Assembly: GCF_004804335.1 (NCBI RefSeq)
Contig: NZ_SRXY01000010.1
Span: forward strand, 108,595-172,594
Reading direction: 5' to 3'
DNA from: Pacificoceanicola onchidii
Lineage (GTDB): Bacteria; Pseudomonadota; Alphaproteobacteria; Rhodobacterales; Rhodobacteraceae
Length of the DNA: 64,000 nucleotides
Shown: positions 18,563 through 27,760 of the stretch, piece by piece
Position numbering within the stretch: position 1 is the stretch's first letter
How the letters are laid out: each line of letters starts with the position of its first letter
Program-made: the position numbers and the translations under genes
Notes under the pieces: generated by a model
Database searches by the model: none
What the model was told of the DNA's origin: nothing
What the model saw: only the letters and a program-made list of their open reading frames with translations

Positions 18563-18856
18563 TTAGGCCATACGTATTAGGTTCTGAGCGGTGGCTTCGG
18601 GCGGGGGACTCTTCATTAGTTTCCTTATCTGGATCATTGACCAAGACAAAGGACACACTTTCCCCTCCTTCTCATAAACACCGCGATATTTCATCTGGCC
18701 ATCGAGCGGATCGCGCACTTGATCGTAGCTAAAACTGTGCTGGGTACCGGTCTCGATCCAACGTCTGACACCTGCCTGGCTGACCAGGATCAATGGCTCA
18801 CCTTGGAGTGGGATAGTTTCACCCACATAAAAACTTCGTCCATTTTCTAGTCTCAA
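18563..18856 (-). CDS. Hypothetical protein, possibly 3' part of the preceding gene
   Basis: 97 residues if started at TTG 18856. The product is polar with a small beta-rich stretch (FYVGETIPLQGEPLILVSQ) and no recognised domain. It is in the same reading frame as the 18875-19132 gene, separated only by its TGA stop (18875-18877) and seven sense codons. It could be a separate gene using the rare TTG or the tail of one gene split by a nonsense change. The 249 nt between here and virB6 hold nothing I recognise. Confidence 0.4.
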   Translation of the reverse strand: MRLENGRSFYVGETIPLQGEPLILVSQAGVRRWIETGTQHSFSYDQVRDPLDGQMKYRGVYEKEGKVCPLSWSMIQIRKLMKSPPPEATAQNLIRMA

Positions 18857-18874
18857 TTCCCTGTCATTCTGCCA

Positions 18875-19132
18875 TCATTTCCTTGGCTCAGCGACAAGAG
18901 TCAGCGACGCCTGACTAACAATGTCCAGAGCATCAGAAAACTTCATTTCAAGCGGATTAAGGTCCACGATCTTTCCGCCGCCCATGGCGCGCCGAAGATC
19001 GACCAGAACCGCTATGATTTCTGACGCGTCGCCCGTTTCCAGTGCATCCGACAAAAAAAGCGCTCTGACTTTCGCATTGCCCAGGTGGTCGCTCATACAT
19101 CCCGAAGCAGAACTTGTTACACGCGACTTCAT
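18875..19132 (-). CDS. Small protein resembling the start of addiction-module antidotes
   Basis: 85 residues from ATG 19132, which has GGAG about 10 nt upstream; ATG 19096 is an alternative. The segment VRALFLSDALETGDASEIIAVLVDLRRAMG resembles the N-terminal half of HigA/TIGR02684-type antidote proteins, but the expected helix-turn-helix does not follow. The C-terminal half is unlike any family I know. A GGGG/CCCC dyad matching the one ahead of the neighbouring XRE gene lies just upstream (19150-19162). Confidence 0.5.
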   Translation of the reverse strand: MKSRVTSSASGCMSDHLGNAKVRALFLSDALETGDASEIIAVLVDLRRAMGGGKIVDLNPLEMKFSDALDIVSQASLTLVAEPRK

Positions 19133-19221
19133 TTCGTACCAACTCCACCCCCAAAATGGGGTTGACCCTGTTTAGCGGGGAAATGGTCAGTTTGCAACTT
19201 TCCACACGAATTTAAATCGCT

Positions 19222-19476
19222 TCAGCGCAACGCCGCGGGAAGCACAGGTGTAAGCTGATCGAGAAACAGATCGCACGACACGTCCAATGCCTTGAGAATA
19301 ACCAAGAGCTCCACGACATCGAGCCGTCGCTCTCCCAGTTCGTATTTCCCTACAAACGATGGCGGCTTACCAAGCTTCAATGCCAATTGCGCTTGAGAAT
19401 GGCCGCTGGCTTCGCGTGCGCTTCTGAGCGCAGCGAGCATGACCGTGTAGGCTTCTGTGTGGACACTTCCTGACAA
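19222..19476 (-). CDS. XRE-family helix-turn-helix regulator
   Basis: 84 residues from TTG 19476 (ATG 19440 possible but would cut into the domain). HTH residues about 15-70 include HSQAQLALKLGKPPSFVGKYELGERRLDV. It is similar in size and layout to the XRE protein at 10873-11130 but clearly a distinct sequence. Probable small DNA-binding regulator. G-rich dyads lie upstream of this gene and of the next gene downstream, suggesting it controls both (inference). Confidence 0.83.
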   Translation of the reverse strand: MSGSVHTEAYTVMLAALRSAREASGHSQAQLALKLGKPPSFVGKYELGERRLDVVELLVILKALDVSCDLFLDQLTPVLPAALR

Positions 19477-19511
19477 TTCTGATCATCGCTGTTTGAGTGG
19501 TCCAAGCATCT

Positions 19512-19545
19512 ACCCCTGATTTGGGGGCAACCCCAAAAGAGGGGT
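19512..19545 (-). promoter_or_regulatory. GGGG/CCCC operator-like dyads around the XRE gene
   Basis: The arms ACCCCT-GAT-TTGGGG (19512-19526) and CCCCAA-AAG-AGGGGT (19531-19545) form a 15-bp inverted repeat with 13 pairs around a 4-nt centre, 36 nt upstream of the XRE start. A shorter related site, CCCCAAAATGGGG, is at 19150-19162 upstream of the 18875-19132 gene. Confidence 0.5.
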
Positions 19546-19558
19546 GCCACAGGCCTAA

Positions 19559-20715
19559 AGCGCCTTCGTCGGGCCCCGATCCTTCTTGACCTCGCGATCC
19601 GTCTTCTGGTCGCGCTCGTCCTCGATCTCCAGCTTTTCACACGGCTTGTTCAGCACGCCTTTCCGCCGCTGGTTCAAAGACAGCTTGCGCGCTTTGCGCC
19701 GTGTGTCCTCGCCCATGTCATTCTCGCCATGACTAAACAGCTTGTGAACCACCACTTGACTGTCGCGGCCCGCGTCCTTTTCCATGATCGCCTTCAGCCG
19801 GTTACGCGCGTAATTGAGTTTTGCTGGCTTAGGCACATCGTCCAAGTTCCGCGACCGATCCACGAAACGCGCCAAACGCGCTTTGAAATCATCCTGGCCT
19901 CGCGGCATGTCCCGATCCGCCTCTAACACGGCCCTGCCCCGCATCCCGCTCTCACCCGGAGGTCTCCCGTGCGATGTCCAGCCGCTCGCGCATTTCATGG
20001 AAGGCCTCGCGGGCAGCGTGAACCGCCCTGCCCCGATCTGTAACCGGGACATACTCCCGGCCATCGCGCTCAACAGCGCGCCTTTCACGCCGCTCCATCA
20101 CATTGGTCGCCGGTCCCAGCTTCACTTCCGGATCACGGTCAGGTTCCTCGGCCTTCTGCGCATCACCTTGGCTCTGTGCCTCCACCCGCTGCGCTTCAAG
20201 GGACCGGTGATCGACCTTAGCGACCTCCCCTGCCATTTTCAGCGCCTGGTTCAGCAGTTCGGCCCAGAGGCCGCGCATTTGCTCGATCTCGGCTCCACCG
20301 GTTTTCGCGGAATCGCGAACACGACTCTTGGCCGCAAACCCCTCCAATTCCAGCTTCCAGGTAGACGTCAGAACATAGGCATGGTGGTTGCGCTGGTCGC
20401 CCTCACAGTGGGACGTATGAATCGCAACATCGACGGCTACACCTTAGTGATCCATGAGCTGCTCGGCAAACTGGCAGGTGATCTGTGACCGGGCTTCGGC
20501 GCTGATTTCAGATGGCAGTGCCAGCTCCAATTCGCGGGCGGCGACGGGTCTCGCTTTCCTCGGCTGCATACCTGTCTTGCGCCTAGGACGGAGCGTCTTT
20601 GGGGGTCAAGACAAAGATTTCATCGACGCCGCGTTTGGCGAAGTAATCGTGGACCCGCCCCTCCCGCTGGTACTCGATGCGCTCGACGACACGATAGGCC
20701 GCTGCTGACTCCCGC
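19559..20715 (-). pseudogene. Decayed MobA/MobL-family relaxase
   Basis: Similarity to MobA/MobL relaxases runs through at least three frames. The N-terminal part (SAAAYRVVERIEYQREGRVHDY) ends at a stop at 20583. The next part (ARPVAARELELALPSEIS) meets TAA at 20444-20446 within the expected ...DHYGVAVDVAIH motif, then continues through the NHHAYVL metal-binding HxH motif (about 20375-20389) and the VDHRSLEAQR region to a stop near 19952. The tail (KLNYARNRLKAIMEKD) is in another frame. The first residues of the protein are missing. It is unrelated to the VirD2-type relaxase at 54.8-57.1 kb, so it derives from a second mobilisable element. Confidence 0.8.
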
Positions 20716-21208
20716 CCATCCCCCGATATGGACCACCGGGCCAGCAGGCTTTCTTCCGAAGGCCAGCGCCCCAGAACACTGGGGCTGGAGGGAAAAAACA
20801 GCCCGGCTGAAGTGTGCAACGCACCTCTGAGGCAGGGGCTGGCCAGTGACCTGCCCCCACCGCGAGGCGCTGGCGTGACATAGCGAGACGCAATCCAACC
20901 GCCGAGGTTGGCCCCGGTGAGGTTGCGTAAGTGGGCCCTCAGAGGCGCCACGAATCCTGCTGATGAAGAAAGTGCGGGGGTCGGGAACGGCCCATAGCGG
21001 CCGTCCACCCTAAGTCCGCGATGCTGCGGTTGCAGCCCACTTTCCCGACATTCGCTGCGCGTGCAAATTCTGGAGCTCGATGAACTCACAGATCGCGGAC
21101 GTAGTTGCCATAGCTCGGTTCAATTTGAATGTCCGCAATGGCTGCAGACATTCTGAAGTCCGTGGCGAGATTTACCGACGAATTTTTTAACTGATCAAGT
21201 TAAGGGCA
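20716..21208. other. Non-coding gap next to the relaxase remnant
   Basis: Contains a perfect 7-bp hairpin, GCCCCAG-AACA-CTGGGGC (20768-20785), further GC-rich partial repeats and repeat copy A. Being just upstream of a MobA/MobL remnant, it could be a relic of that element's oriT; no nic motif is recognisable. Confidence 0.4.
20983..21060 (+). repeat. Dispersed ~75-bp repeat, copy A
   Basis: Begins GGGAACGGCCCATAGCGG and ends GATGCTGCGGTTGCAGCCC then GACATTCGCTGCG. One of the best-preserved copies of the family. Confidence 0.65.
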
Positions 21209-22198
21209 TTAGTTTTGACCACTCTGCCAGTTTGGTAATGGATCAAATCCCAATTGCAGCAAGACGTGCGGAACATCCACGAATACCCAGTTTTCAACAA
21301 GAAGGCTATCTTCCCGACGCCACCAGTCGCAGACCCGCATAAAGACCCTTTCGTTTGTGGGACTCTGACCCAAGAATGGTTTCACGTTGACACCAGTCAG
21401 GGACGGCCAACCACCTGAGCACGTGTAATTTCCGTCTCCATACCTTGTGAAATGCTTGGTCATCCCATTGTTTTTCGTTCCACCCGACCATCCTTCAAAC
21501 TGCGATTCAAAAGGGACTTGGAACGATGCAAATTCCTCAATACCCACAAAGCTTCCAAAGGCGCCCGGGCCATACCACATCATGTTGTCGTGCCAGTAAG
21601 GTCGCCACGCCTCATCTTCGGTCGCCAGTTTGTTGAGCATATCCGTCACGATCTGATAACTGCGTTGGCCCTCGGCCAGATCGGTGACATCCTTAAGGAA
21701 GCCGTCTCTGCTCGCCGGTCCTTGGATTAGCCCTGTGTAGCCGCGCGATAATCCCGGCCCCATGGGCAAGGGCCATTGATTGCACGCGATCATCAATTCC
21801 GGAATGTCGAGGTAGATATAGCTTTCGACCACCTTGCCTTTCTCGATGCGGTGAAACTCGCCATAGCGCAGATAGCTTAGCGTGCCGGTTGCCTTGATGC
21901 CGATCCAGTCTTGGGCAAACTGTCCCACATAGTAGCCTGTGGAACTGATCCAGTCCTGTCCTTCAAATTGACCCGCCATGAAAATGTCGTCCCTTCTATA
22001 AAGTCCGTCAAAAGACTGCTGTAAAGGACGCAGGAACGTGTCGAGGTATTTGTCTGCCCCGTGCAGTTCGTTGAAAGGGTGGACAACATTGATGTTGGCG
22101 TCCGCAGCGAAGAACGCGGCAATTGCGCCAGAAAAATCGTTTGGATGCCTTAGGGCCTCTGCATAGCGCAGATAGAGTGAACGGTCATGTGATGACAT
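21209..22198 (-). CDS. SnoaL-like / ester-cyclase-type NTF2-fold protein
   Basis: 329 residues from ATG 22198, preceded by AAGGA. The frame is open for 150 codons further upstream, but that part overlaps a dispersed repeat and looks non-coding. The sequence has two consecutive SnoaL-like halves (about residues 10-150 and 175-320), each with the aromatic-rich NTF2-fold pattern (YVGQFAQDWIGIKATG; MMWYGPGAFGSFVGIEEFASF). Such proteins bind or isomerise small polyketide-like or steroid-like molecules; substrate unknown. No operon partner: the next gene, also on the minus strand, is 800 nt away. Confidence 0.75.
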   Translation of the reverse strand: MSSHDRSLYLRYAEALRHPNDFSGAIAAFFAADANINVVHPFNELHGADKYLDTFLRPLQQSFDGLYRRDDIFMAGQFEGQDWISSTGYYVGQFAQDWIGIKATGTLSYLRYGEFHRIEKGKVVESYIYLDIPELMIACNQWPLPMGPGLSRGYTGLIQGPASRDGFLKDVTDLAEGQRSYQIVTDMLNKLATEDEAWRPYWHDNMMWYGPGAFGSFVGIEEFASFQVPFESQFEGWSGGTKNNGMTKHFTRYGDGNYTCSGGWPSLTGVNVKPFLGQSPTNERVFMRVCDWWRREDSLLVENWVFVDVPHVLLQLGFDPLPNWQSGQN

Positions 22199-23016
22199 GA
22201 TATTTCCTTTTGAATGCTTTGATGTGGTGAATCTGGTTACTTGTAACCCGGCCCCGCACGCATTCTGGCAAAAGGAATTCGACCCGGACGCCTTGAGCGC
22301 ACTGCAAGCAAACGCAGGGCTGCGTTTTCCGCAGATGATCGCACGGAAAGAAGGCTTTTTTGTCCCATAGGCCGACAGTAGCGCTTTTGTCGTGTTGAGC
22401 AAGAACAGATTAGGGGTACGCGATGCCGCTGCCATGATTATTGGGCTACGGTCATGTCTAGGCCCCCTGATCGTGCAGAAATGATCAAAGCCGACCTTCA
22501 CGCAACCTGCAGCATTTGGGAAGTTTGGGCTCAGTGCAGACCACGGAGGCAACTCAGCGTCCAACCGGCAAATCCTTTCCGCCTCGGTAAGGACGGCCCA
22601 ATGCAGGCCTTCACTATGATCAGCTGATGCTGCAGTGCGGCCCGTCAAAGCTGCCGTTCATGCACCGTGCAGCTTTTCTATTTTGGCAATGACCGGGTCG
22701 CGGACTCTTCAGACATTGGGCTGTAGTCCGTTTTCAATCTGCATTTCATCTTCCGGCTGATCGGTGGTCGCAGTCCATACTCATCATCTTGGGTGATCAG
22801 AAAACAGAGATTGGCACCAAAGACCTGAACGGACCCGATCATTGGCTGTATGGTGCGTGAACCAGCATGTCGGGGACGAGGCGGGCACTCCTCCGAAATC
22901 GCGTCGCCAAAAGTTGACGCAAAGTGATCATGCCGAGCCGAGACTATCCGCCAGGAGTCAAATCGTGGCCGAGTTCGATGCACTTCTGGGCCACCAGTAT
23001 ATTTCAAACCTGATCC
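22199..23016. other. Non-coding gap with repeat sequence
   Basis: About 800 nt without a convincing gene. It includes repeat copy H and, at about 22505-22545, a GCAGCATTTGGGAAG..GGGCTCAG block also seen near 27150 and 35560. Confidence 0.5.
22591..22662 (+). repeat. Dispersed ~75-bp repeat, copy H
   Basis: GGACGGCCCAATGC followed by GCTGATGCTGCAGTGCGGCCC and CTGCCGTTCATG; a diverged member of the family. Confidence 0.5.
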
Positions 23017-24981
23017 TTAGTTCTTCAGCTCGACCTTTTTGAAGTACCATTGCTGCGCATCCGATCCGCTGTGTGAATGAGTAATCAGTGTGTCGCCTGG
23101 TTTACCGTCTTCGCCCTTATCGTGCACATACCAATCGTTGTCGTCACGCAAACAGGCAAGATAAACTCCGTCGTCGTTGTCACGCAGGCAATAGCTTGTG
23201 TTTTCCGTATGGTCATCGTTGCTTGACCCAAGTTGTGAACCTTCGCCGCCGCTCCAGTGCAGGTACGTACCAGTGGCCATGTTTTGCAGGCAAATGCTGC
23301 CCAAATACAAGTTCCGTACCCGCCAGTGTTGGCGCGCAGATCTCGCATTTCCTTCTTCCAACACGGCGCGCAGGTCGCCATATTCACCCACAAAAGAGAT
23401 CGCGGAGGTTTCGTCGCCCTCTCCATTGAAGATCATATAAATTCCGCCGTCGTAGATCGGGTACTTGTCTGACGACCCGAACATGCGCCTCGGCTTGGAG
23501 ATCGGGTGAAAAAACCAACGTTCATTCGATCCGGCGTCGCCGGTTTCCTCAACATTGCAATAGGCGTTCCATGCGCCGTTGTCCGTGTTCTCAAATCCAC
23601 CGCATTTCAAGTTTCCATCATAGGATTTCATGTAAGCCAAGCCCTCGGACGCATCATGCATGCTGATCGTAAACCGCGTGATATCCTCATTGGCTTTTGT
23701 CGCTTCCACAAGTTTGAACGGCGGTTTTTCCCCTTTCTTGCGCGCAATGACATGACCGGTGCCTAGATGAAGGAACTGATAGTCCGAGCCCGTGGGATGC
23801 GGGATCAGCATGAAATGTGTGTGGCTGCTGGAGTTGTCGGTATGAACGCTTAAATTCGGCTCTTGAGTTTTAAAGCCGCAAAGTGACAAACGCTGCATGT
23901 AATCTATGGTTCGATGAGCCAACAATTCATACGTCTGACCGATGACGATGCTGCCCCTGCTTTCGGACACAAAGCCCCCGATGAGCAGATCAGCATTGCC
24001 ATTCGCCTCGAACACGGCCTGCATCACGTTGTGGTACATCTTGTCGTAGAAATCGACGAGGATGACATTCACCCTGCGACCCTGATTTGTTACCGCATGT
24101 TCGAAGAACTTTGGAAATCGGTCGGGCAGAGAAGATTCCATGTCTTCCAAAGTGAAATCGAACCGGACTGTCGCGTCGAAACCCCAAGCGAGGATGTATT
24201 GCAGTTTGCGAAGCTTGCCTTCGTCGCTATCGCTCAAGCGCTCGATCAGGTACTTTTCCATCTCTTCGGGGTCGGTCGTCCCTTTGTACATGTCATCGAC
24301 GTAGGACGAGAAGGGCCAGAATTCCTTGAAATCATCGAAACGCTCGTTCATGACCGGCTCAAATTCATCTGAATTGTAAAGGACGATCACGCGCGGCCTG
24401 TCGCCGATGATCTCGCCCAGCGTCAAATCTTGAACCTTGGTGTCCGGATCTGGGCGCGGGTACAGATAGTCGCCCAGAACGGACTTTATCATGTCCAAGA
24501 GACCTTCATCGCCCGGATCCGTGGCGCCTGGAGCGGCCTGCGTACCTTTTGTAACCTCAATGATGATCAGCTCACGTTCGACGGTCTCGAGAAAGGCCCT
24601 CACTTCTTGAAGACTTTGATCTGAGTATTGGCCATAGACCTGATGATACGTCCGCCAGTGCCCGGTGGCCTGATCCCAGCAATTCCGGCTGTCCAGATAC
24701 CGTGCACCCATGTTCAGCAGCTGCGTTACTGACGAATGCTGAGTGATTGCGTTCCCCTGAATGTATTTGCGCAAAATGAGATCGGGGAGCTTTGTCAACG
24801 GCCCGTCATGCATCCCTTTGTCGATCAAGAACAATGCTTTCGCAGCGCACGCGGACATCTCCGTACCGAGAGTTGCTGCATCGTAGTGATGCACACCTGG
24901 CATCATGATGTCTTTCAGCTGCTTGCCCATCAGGCCATCAGAGGCCTGCATCCAGTTGCGATAACCATTCAATTTGAACAT
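23017..24981 (-). CDS. PI-PLC X-like phosphodiesterase with C-terminal ricin-type lectin-like region
   Basis: 654 residues from ATG 24981, with GGAGA nine nt upstream; the longer frame to 25065 lacks a ribosome binding site. The first 170 residues look like a PI-PLC X domain: MMPGVHHYDAA in place of the catalytic PGTHDS, TQHSSVTQLLNMGARYLDSR, then YHQVYGQ for the second histidine and ELIIIEV. Residues about 400-654 are rich in Trp, Gly and Asp and end with QQWYFKK, the QxW motif of beta-trefoil (ricin-type) domains. No signal peptide is evident, so a cytoplasmic or non-classically exported enzyme is implied. It may cleave glycerophosphodiester or inositol lipids (inference). Confidence 0.65.
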   Translation of the reverse strand: MFKLNGYRNWMQASDGLMGKQLKDIMMPGVHHYDAATLGTEMSACAAKALFLIDKGMHDGPLTKLPDLILRKYIQGNAITQHSSVTQLLNMGARYLDSRNCWDQATGHWRTYHQVYGQYSDQSLQEVRAFLETVERELIIIEVTKGTQAAPGATDPGDEGLLDMIKSVLGDYLYPRPDPDTKVQDLTLGEIIGDRPRVIVLYNSDEFEPVMNERFDDFKEFWPFSSYVDDMYKGTTDPEEMEKYLIERLSDSDEGKLRKLQYILAWGFDATVRFDFTLEDMESSLPDRFPKFFEHAVTNQGRRVNVILVDFYDKMYHNVMQAVFEANGNADLLIGGFVSESRGSIVIGQTYELLAHRTIDYMQRLSLCGFKTQEPNLSVHTDNSSSHTHFMLIPHPTGSDYQFLHLGTGHVIARKKGEKPPFKLVEATKANEDITRFTISMHDASEGLAYMKSYDGNLKCGGFENTDNGAWNAYCNVEETGDAGSNERWFFHPISKPRRMFGSSDKYPIYDGGIYMIFNGEGDETSAISFVGEYGDLRAVLEEGNARSARQHWRVRNLYLGSICLQNMATGTYLHWSGGEGSQLGSSNDDHTENTSYCLRDNDDGVYLACLRDDNDWYVHDKGEDGKPGDTLITHSHSGSDAQQWYFKKVELKN

Positions 24982-25761
24982 CTTAAGTCTCCAATTTGTT
25001 TGCCAAAAAAGACGGAAAATAAGGTTTGTCGCTCCGACGGTGGACGATTGGGTATCACTTTTCAAGTTAATCTTCGGAACGGCATCTCGGCGAAGAGGAA
25101 GACGTCAACAGTAAATCGCGTGCCTGGTAAGGTAATCCGATCACCTAAAAGCATGCATTGCAATCCTGCTGATCTGCGATGCGCACTGTTAGGGAAATTT
25201 GTCCGAATTCTGAGGGTCTAAAGGGCTATCGCTCTCCGTCCGAGCCGTCGCGCGTTGCCCGAAAGTGAATTGTCGCGTCGGGCATTCTGCCCGATTTCGC
25301 CGGATCGATCTTGAGCTTTGGCACATTTCGGATCCCGCCGTTTGATCGCTAAATCCGCGCATCCGAAATACCTTGAAACCGGGCCGTCGTGCCACTTTCC
25401 TTGTTTGAAAGCCATGCCCATCGCGTGGCATCTGAGCATCCGTTCGGCCACACGGTTTCCTTGTGCCGAATTGTACCGCCGGATTGGGACGCAGCGTTCG
25501 CTGCGCCGCATTCAGGGTACAAGTTGGACTCTTCGCGGCCAATAGATCAATCGCAGCAAGCTCACCTAATGGATCGAGCCGCCCAACCAAAGACGGCCCA
25601 AACCTGCCGTTCGCCAATCTTCTCGAATGCTGCGATGCGGCCAACCAAAGCGGCCATTCGCTGCCGCCGCGAACACTGAAGGTGCTCAGACGACAGCTCT
25701 GCGGGACAGAGCTGACATTCCGGGCCAGCGGTTGAATGGCTGCTTTCAGTGTACGCCGAAG
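24982..25761. other. Non-coding gap between the PI-PLC-like gene and the LysR gene
   Basis: About 780 nt. Overlapping open frames on both strands look like GC-skew artefacts. It includes repeat copy F and a short GCAGCG/CGCTGC hairpin at 25491-25504. Confidence 0.5.
25592..25665 (+). repeat. Dispersed ~75-bp repeat, copy F
   Basis: GACGGCCCAAACCTGCCGTTCG, then CGAATGCTGCGATGCGGCC and GCGGCCATTCGCTG; a diverged member of the family. Confidence 0.5.
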
Positions 25762-26685
25762 CTAGCCATGCACAAATTCTTCCACGGCAGAACGGTCCGC
25801 CTCCGCAATCTCGTAGGCCCATGACCGAAAAGCCTCGACCTTGGGGGAGTACCATTTGTGACGTCCGGCGAGGACGCAGATGCCACCGTCAGGCGACTTG
25901 CACACCATGTCCGGAAACGGAGCAACCAACGTTCCCGATTGCAATTCTTCGCGACACAGAACCAAGTCGGCCATCGCAACTCCAACGCCCATGACCGCCG
26001 CCTTGGTTGCAATGTCAATGTTGGGAAACTCCTGACCGACATTCGGATCGACGCCAACGGGCTGGAAAGCATCTACCCATGTCCTCCAGTCAGAGTGACT
26101 TCTTGTTTCGTGCAGCAAATTACAGCCAGCAAGCGCCTCAGGAGAAGTCAGCGACTTTCTAAGACGATAGTCTGGTGTACAGGCTGGCGTGAGTAAAATC
26201 GGAAAAAGTGTCTGCACCTCAAGATCCTGCGAGCGGTTCGGCAAGTTGGATATCGAGAAGCCAACGTCCGCATTGATCGGGTCGAAGCCGCTATCTGGAT
26301 AAAAGTCCGTTGTCAGGCGCACAGAGAACTCTGGATAAGCATCCCTGAAGTCTTCCAGCTTGGGCAGCAGCCACCTGATTGACGTCCCCGGCGGGCATAC
26401 GACACGCAACTCGTTGGCATCGGCGGAAATTTCTTCCGCTGCACGCCTGATCATGCCGAAGGCCTCTGAAACAAAGGGCAGAAACGCAGTACCTGCTGGC
26501 GTCAATCGCACGCCCTGAGCCAGCCGCTCGAACAGCTGAACGCCCAAATGATCTTCCAGCAGTTTGACGTGCCGACTTATCGCGCCACGCGTCACATTTA
26601 GCTCTTCGCTTGCACCCACAAAACCATGGTGACGTGCCGCGGCCTCAAAGGCCCTCAGGGCGTTAAGGGGCGGTAGTCTTGCCAT
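25762..26685 (-). CDS. LysR-family transcriptional regulator (GcvA-like)
   Basis: 307 residues, normal LysR length. Starts MARLPPLNALRAFEAAARH, the typical GcvA-subgroup N-terminus. The winged HTH covers residues about 5-65 (GASEELNVTRGAISRHVKLLEDHLG), followed by the substrate-binding domain. LysR proteins usually act on a divergent neighbour; here that is a small gene of unknown function at 26793. Its link to the PI-PLC-like gene or the glp transporter is not shown by sequence. Confidence 0.93.
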   Translation of the reverse strand: MARLPPLNALRAFEAAARHHGFVGASEELNVTRGAISRHVKLLEDHLGVQLFERLAQGVRLTPAGTAFLPFVSEAFGMIRRAAEEISADANELRVVCPPGTSIRWLLPKLEDFRDAYPEFSVRLTTDFYPDSGFDPINADVGFSISNLPNRSQDLEVQTLFPILLTPACTPDYRLRKSLTSPEALAGCNLLHETRSHSDWRTWVDAFQPVGVDPNVGQEFPNIDIATKAAVMGVGVAMADLVLCREELQSGTLVAPFPDMVCKSPDGGICVLAGRHKWYSPKVEAFRSWAYEIAEADRSAVEEFVHG

Positions 26686-26792
26686 ATGCGAGGCTCATTT
26701 TTTCTAACCCTTTGGGTGCAAAAGCTTGGTTTGCTCGAAAGTCTCCGCTCGCGGTATCCCTCTGTCAAGCCAGAAAACATTATGAAATTTCT

Positions 26793-27068
26793 ATGTTGAT
26801 CAGTGTGCTTGAGAACGGCTTGTCGATCAGGAAAGTTGCGGATCTGTTGACTTGGTATAAGAAAATAATCCCTACGTTAGGAGTAGAAACGCCTGATGCG
26901 CAACTACAAAGGGATCTGGAGCGCCTTGCTTTGAGCGCCCCGCACGTGCTGGCGGATTTAGGGTTTGAGCAAGACCTTAAGGCCAGTACAAGCGAAAAGG
27001 CGGTATGGCGCCGGGGCACCCACAGCGTGATAATCTACAGTCCCAAACATGCCGCTGCCTTCGTTTGA
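26793..27068 (+). CDS. Small hypothetical protein divergent from the LysR gene
   Basis: 91 residues from ATG 26793. Mixed helical sequence with EDLERLALSAPHVLADLGF-like region (actual start of that segment is RDLERLAL) that loosely recalls the DUF1127 ending LRDIGL, then a polar tail. The similarity is weak. The ATG lies 107 nt from the LysR start, the usual arrangement for a LysR target. Could be real or spurious. Confidence 0.4.
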   Translation: MLISVLENGLSIRKVADLLTWYKKIIPTLGVETPDAQLQRDLERLALSAPHVLADLGFEQDLKASTSEKAVWRRGTHSVIIYSPKHAAAFV

Positions 27069-27760
27069 AGTCTTTTTCAAGCATCTGAACAGAAAGTGCT
27101 GCTCTGGAGCCATCTCTTGGCTGGCATCAAGGACCAGACATTCGGACCTAGTGCAGCATTTGGCAAGCTTAGGCTCTGAGCCGACGTCGGATGCGGCGCG
27201 GCATCGGCATGATCGAGGGTGCCCGGCGATGCAGGGAACGGCCCTTAGCTGCCGTTGGTCAGCCTCTGCGGTTTCTGCAGTTGCAGCCTGCATTCCAGAC
27301 GTTCGCTGGGGCCGCTCGGATTGAGGGGAACCGGACGACTGGGTAGCGGACAAAGGGTGAGTTCGCTGCGGTTGCTCGAACGGCGGCTGCTGGAGGATCT
27401 CGGGTGCGGTCCCCCTGCAGGTCGGCGGGAAAGTAAACTTTCACTGCAAATTTCGAACAGGCTAGTTGAACCTTTAAGTTGGCAGACGTCAGCCTTGTAT
27501 TTCACCCTATTCGCATTTGGGCAGAGGATGTTATACCAGCTCAAGAGTTTTTTGCGGTGCTTTCGGCACCTACGGATACAAGGTAATTGAACCAAGTTTC
27601 GATATTTCGCACTTTGATAGTAAAAATTATGTTTATTATCAATTCATTACAAGCGTATTGCACTATTACTAAAAATTTAGTTTGACAGCGGCGCCGATTA
27701 TCATTGATGCTGCCTGCCATCCGGCCTGCACCGGATCAAATAATCTTTGGGAGGAGACAG
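27069..27760. other. Non-coding gap with repeats and glp promoter region
   Basis: About 690 nt. It contains a GCAGCATTTGG..GGCTCTGA block at about 27153-27183, repeat copy E, and an AT-rich 100-nt stretch before glpV. In that stretch GATAGTAA (27616-27623) and TTATTATC (27633-27640) form an imperfect dyad, and TTGACA stands at 27682. This is the likely promoter and operator zone of the transporter operon. Confidence 0.5.
27234..27309 (+). repeat. Dispersed ~75-bp repeat, copy E
   Basis: Starts GGGAACGGCCCTTAGCTGCC and ends CTGCAGTTGCAGCCTGCATT then CAGACGTTCGCTGG. It matches copy A over most of its length. Confidence 0.6.

Noticed and set aside
20583..21089. 168-codon minus-strand frame as an intact gene
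   Set aside because: Only its last 45 residues resemble a MobA/MobL relaxase; the rest is non-coding sequence and repeat copy A read through.
22199..22648. Upstream extension of the SnoaL-like gene by 150 codons
   Set aside because: The extension overlaps a dispersed repeat, has low-complexity Cys/Ser-rich product, and ATG 22198 has its own ribosome binding site.
25189..25644. Overlapping open frames between the PI-PLC-like and LysR genes
   Set aside because: Several frames are open on both strands with no ribosome binding site or domain, and the repeat copy F lies inside.
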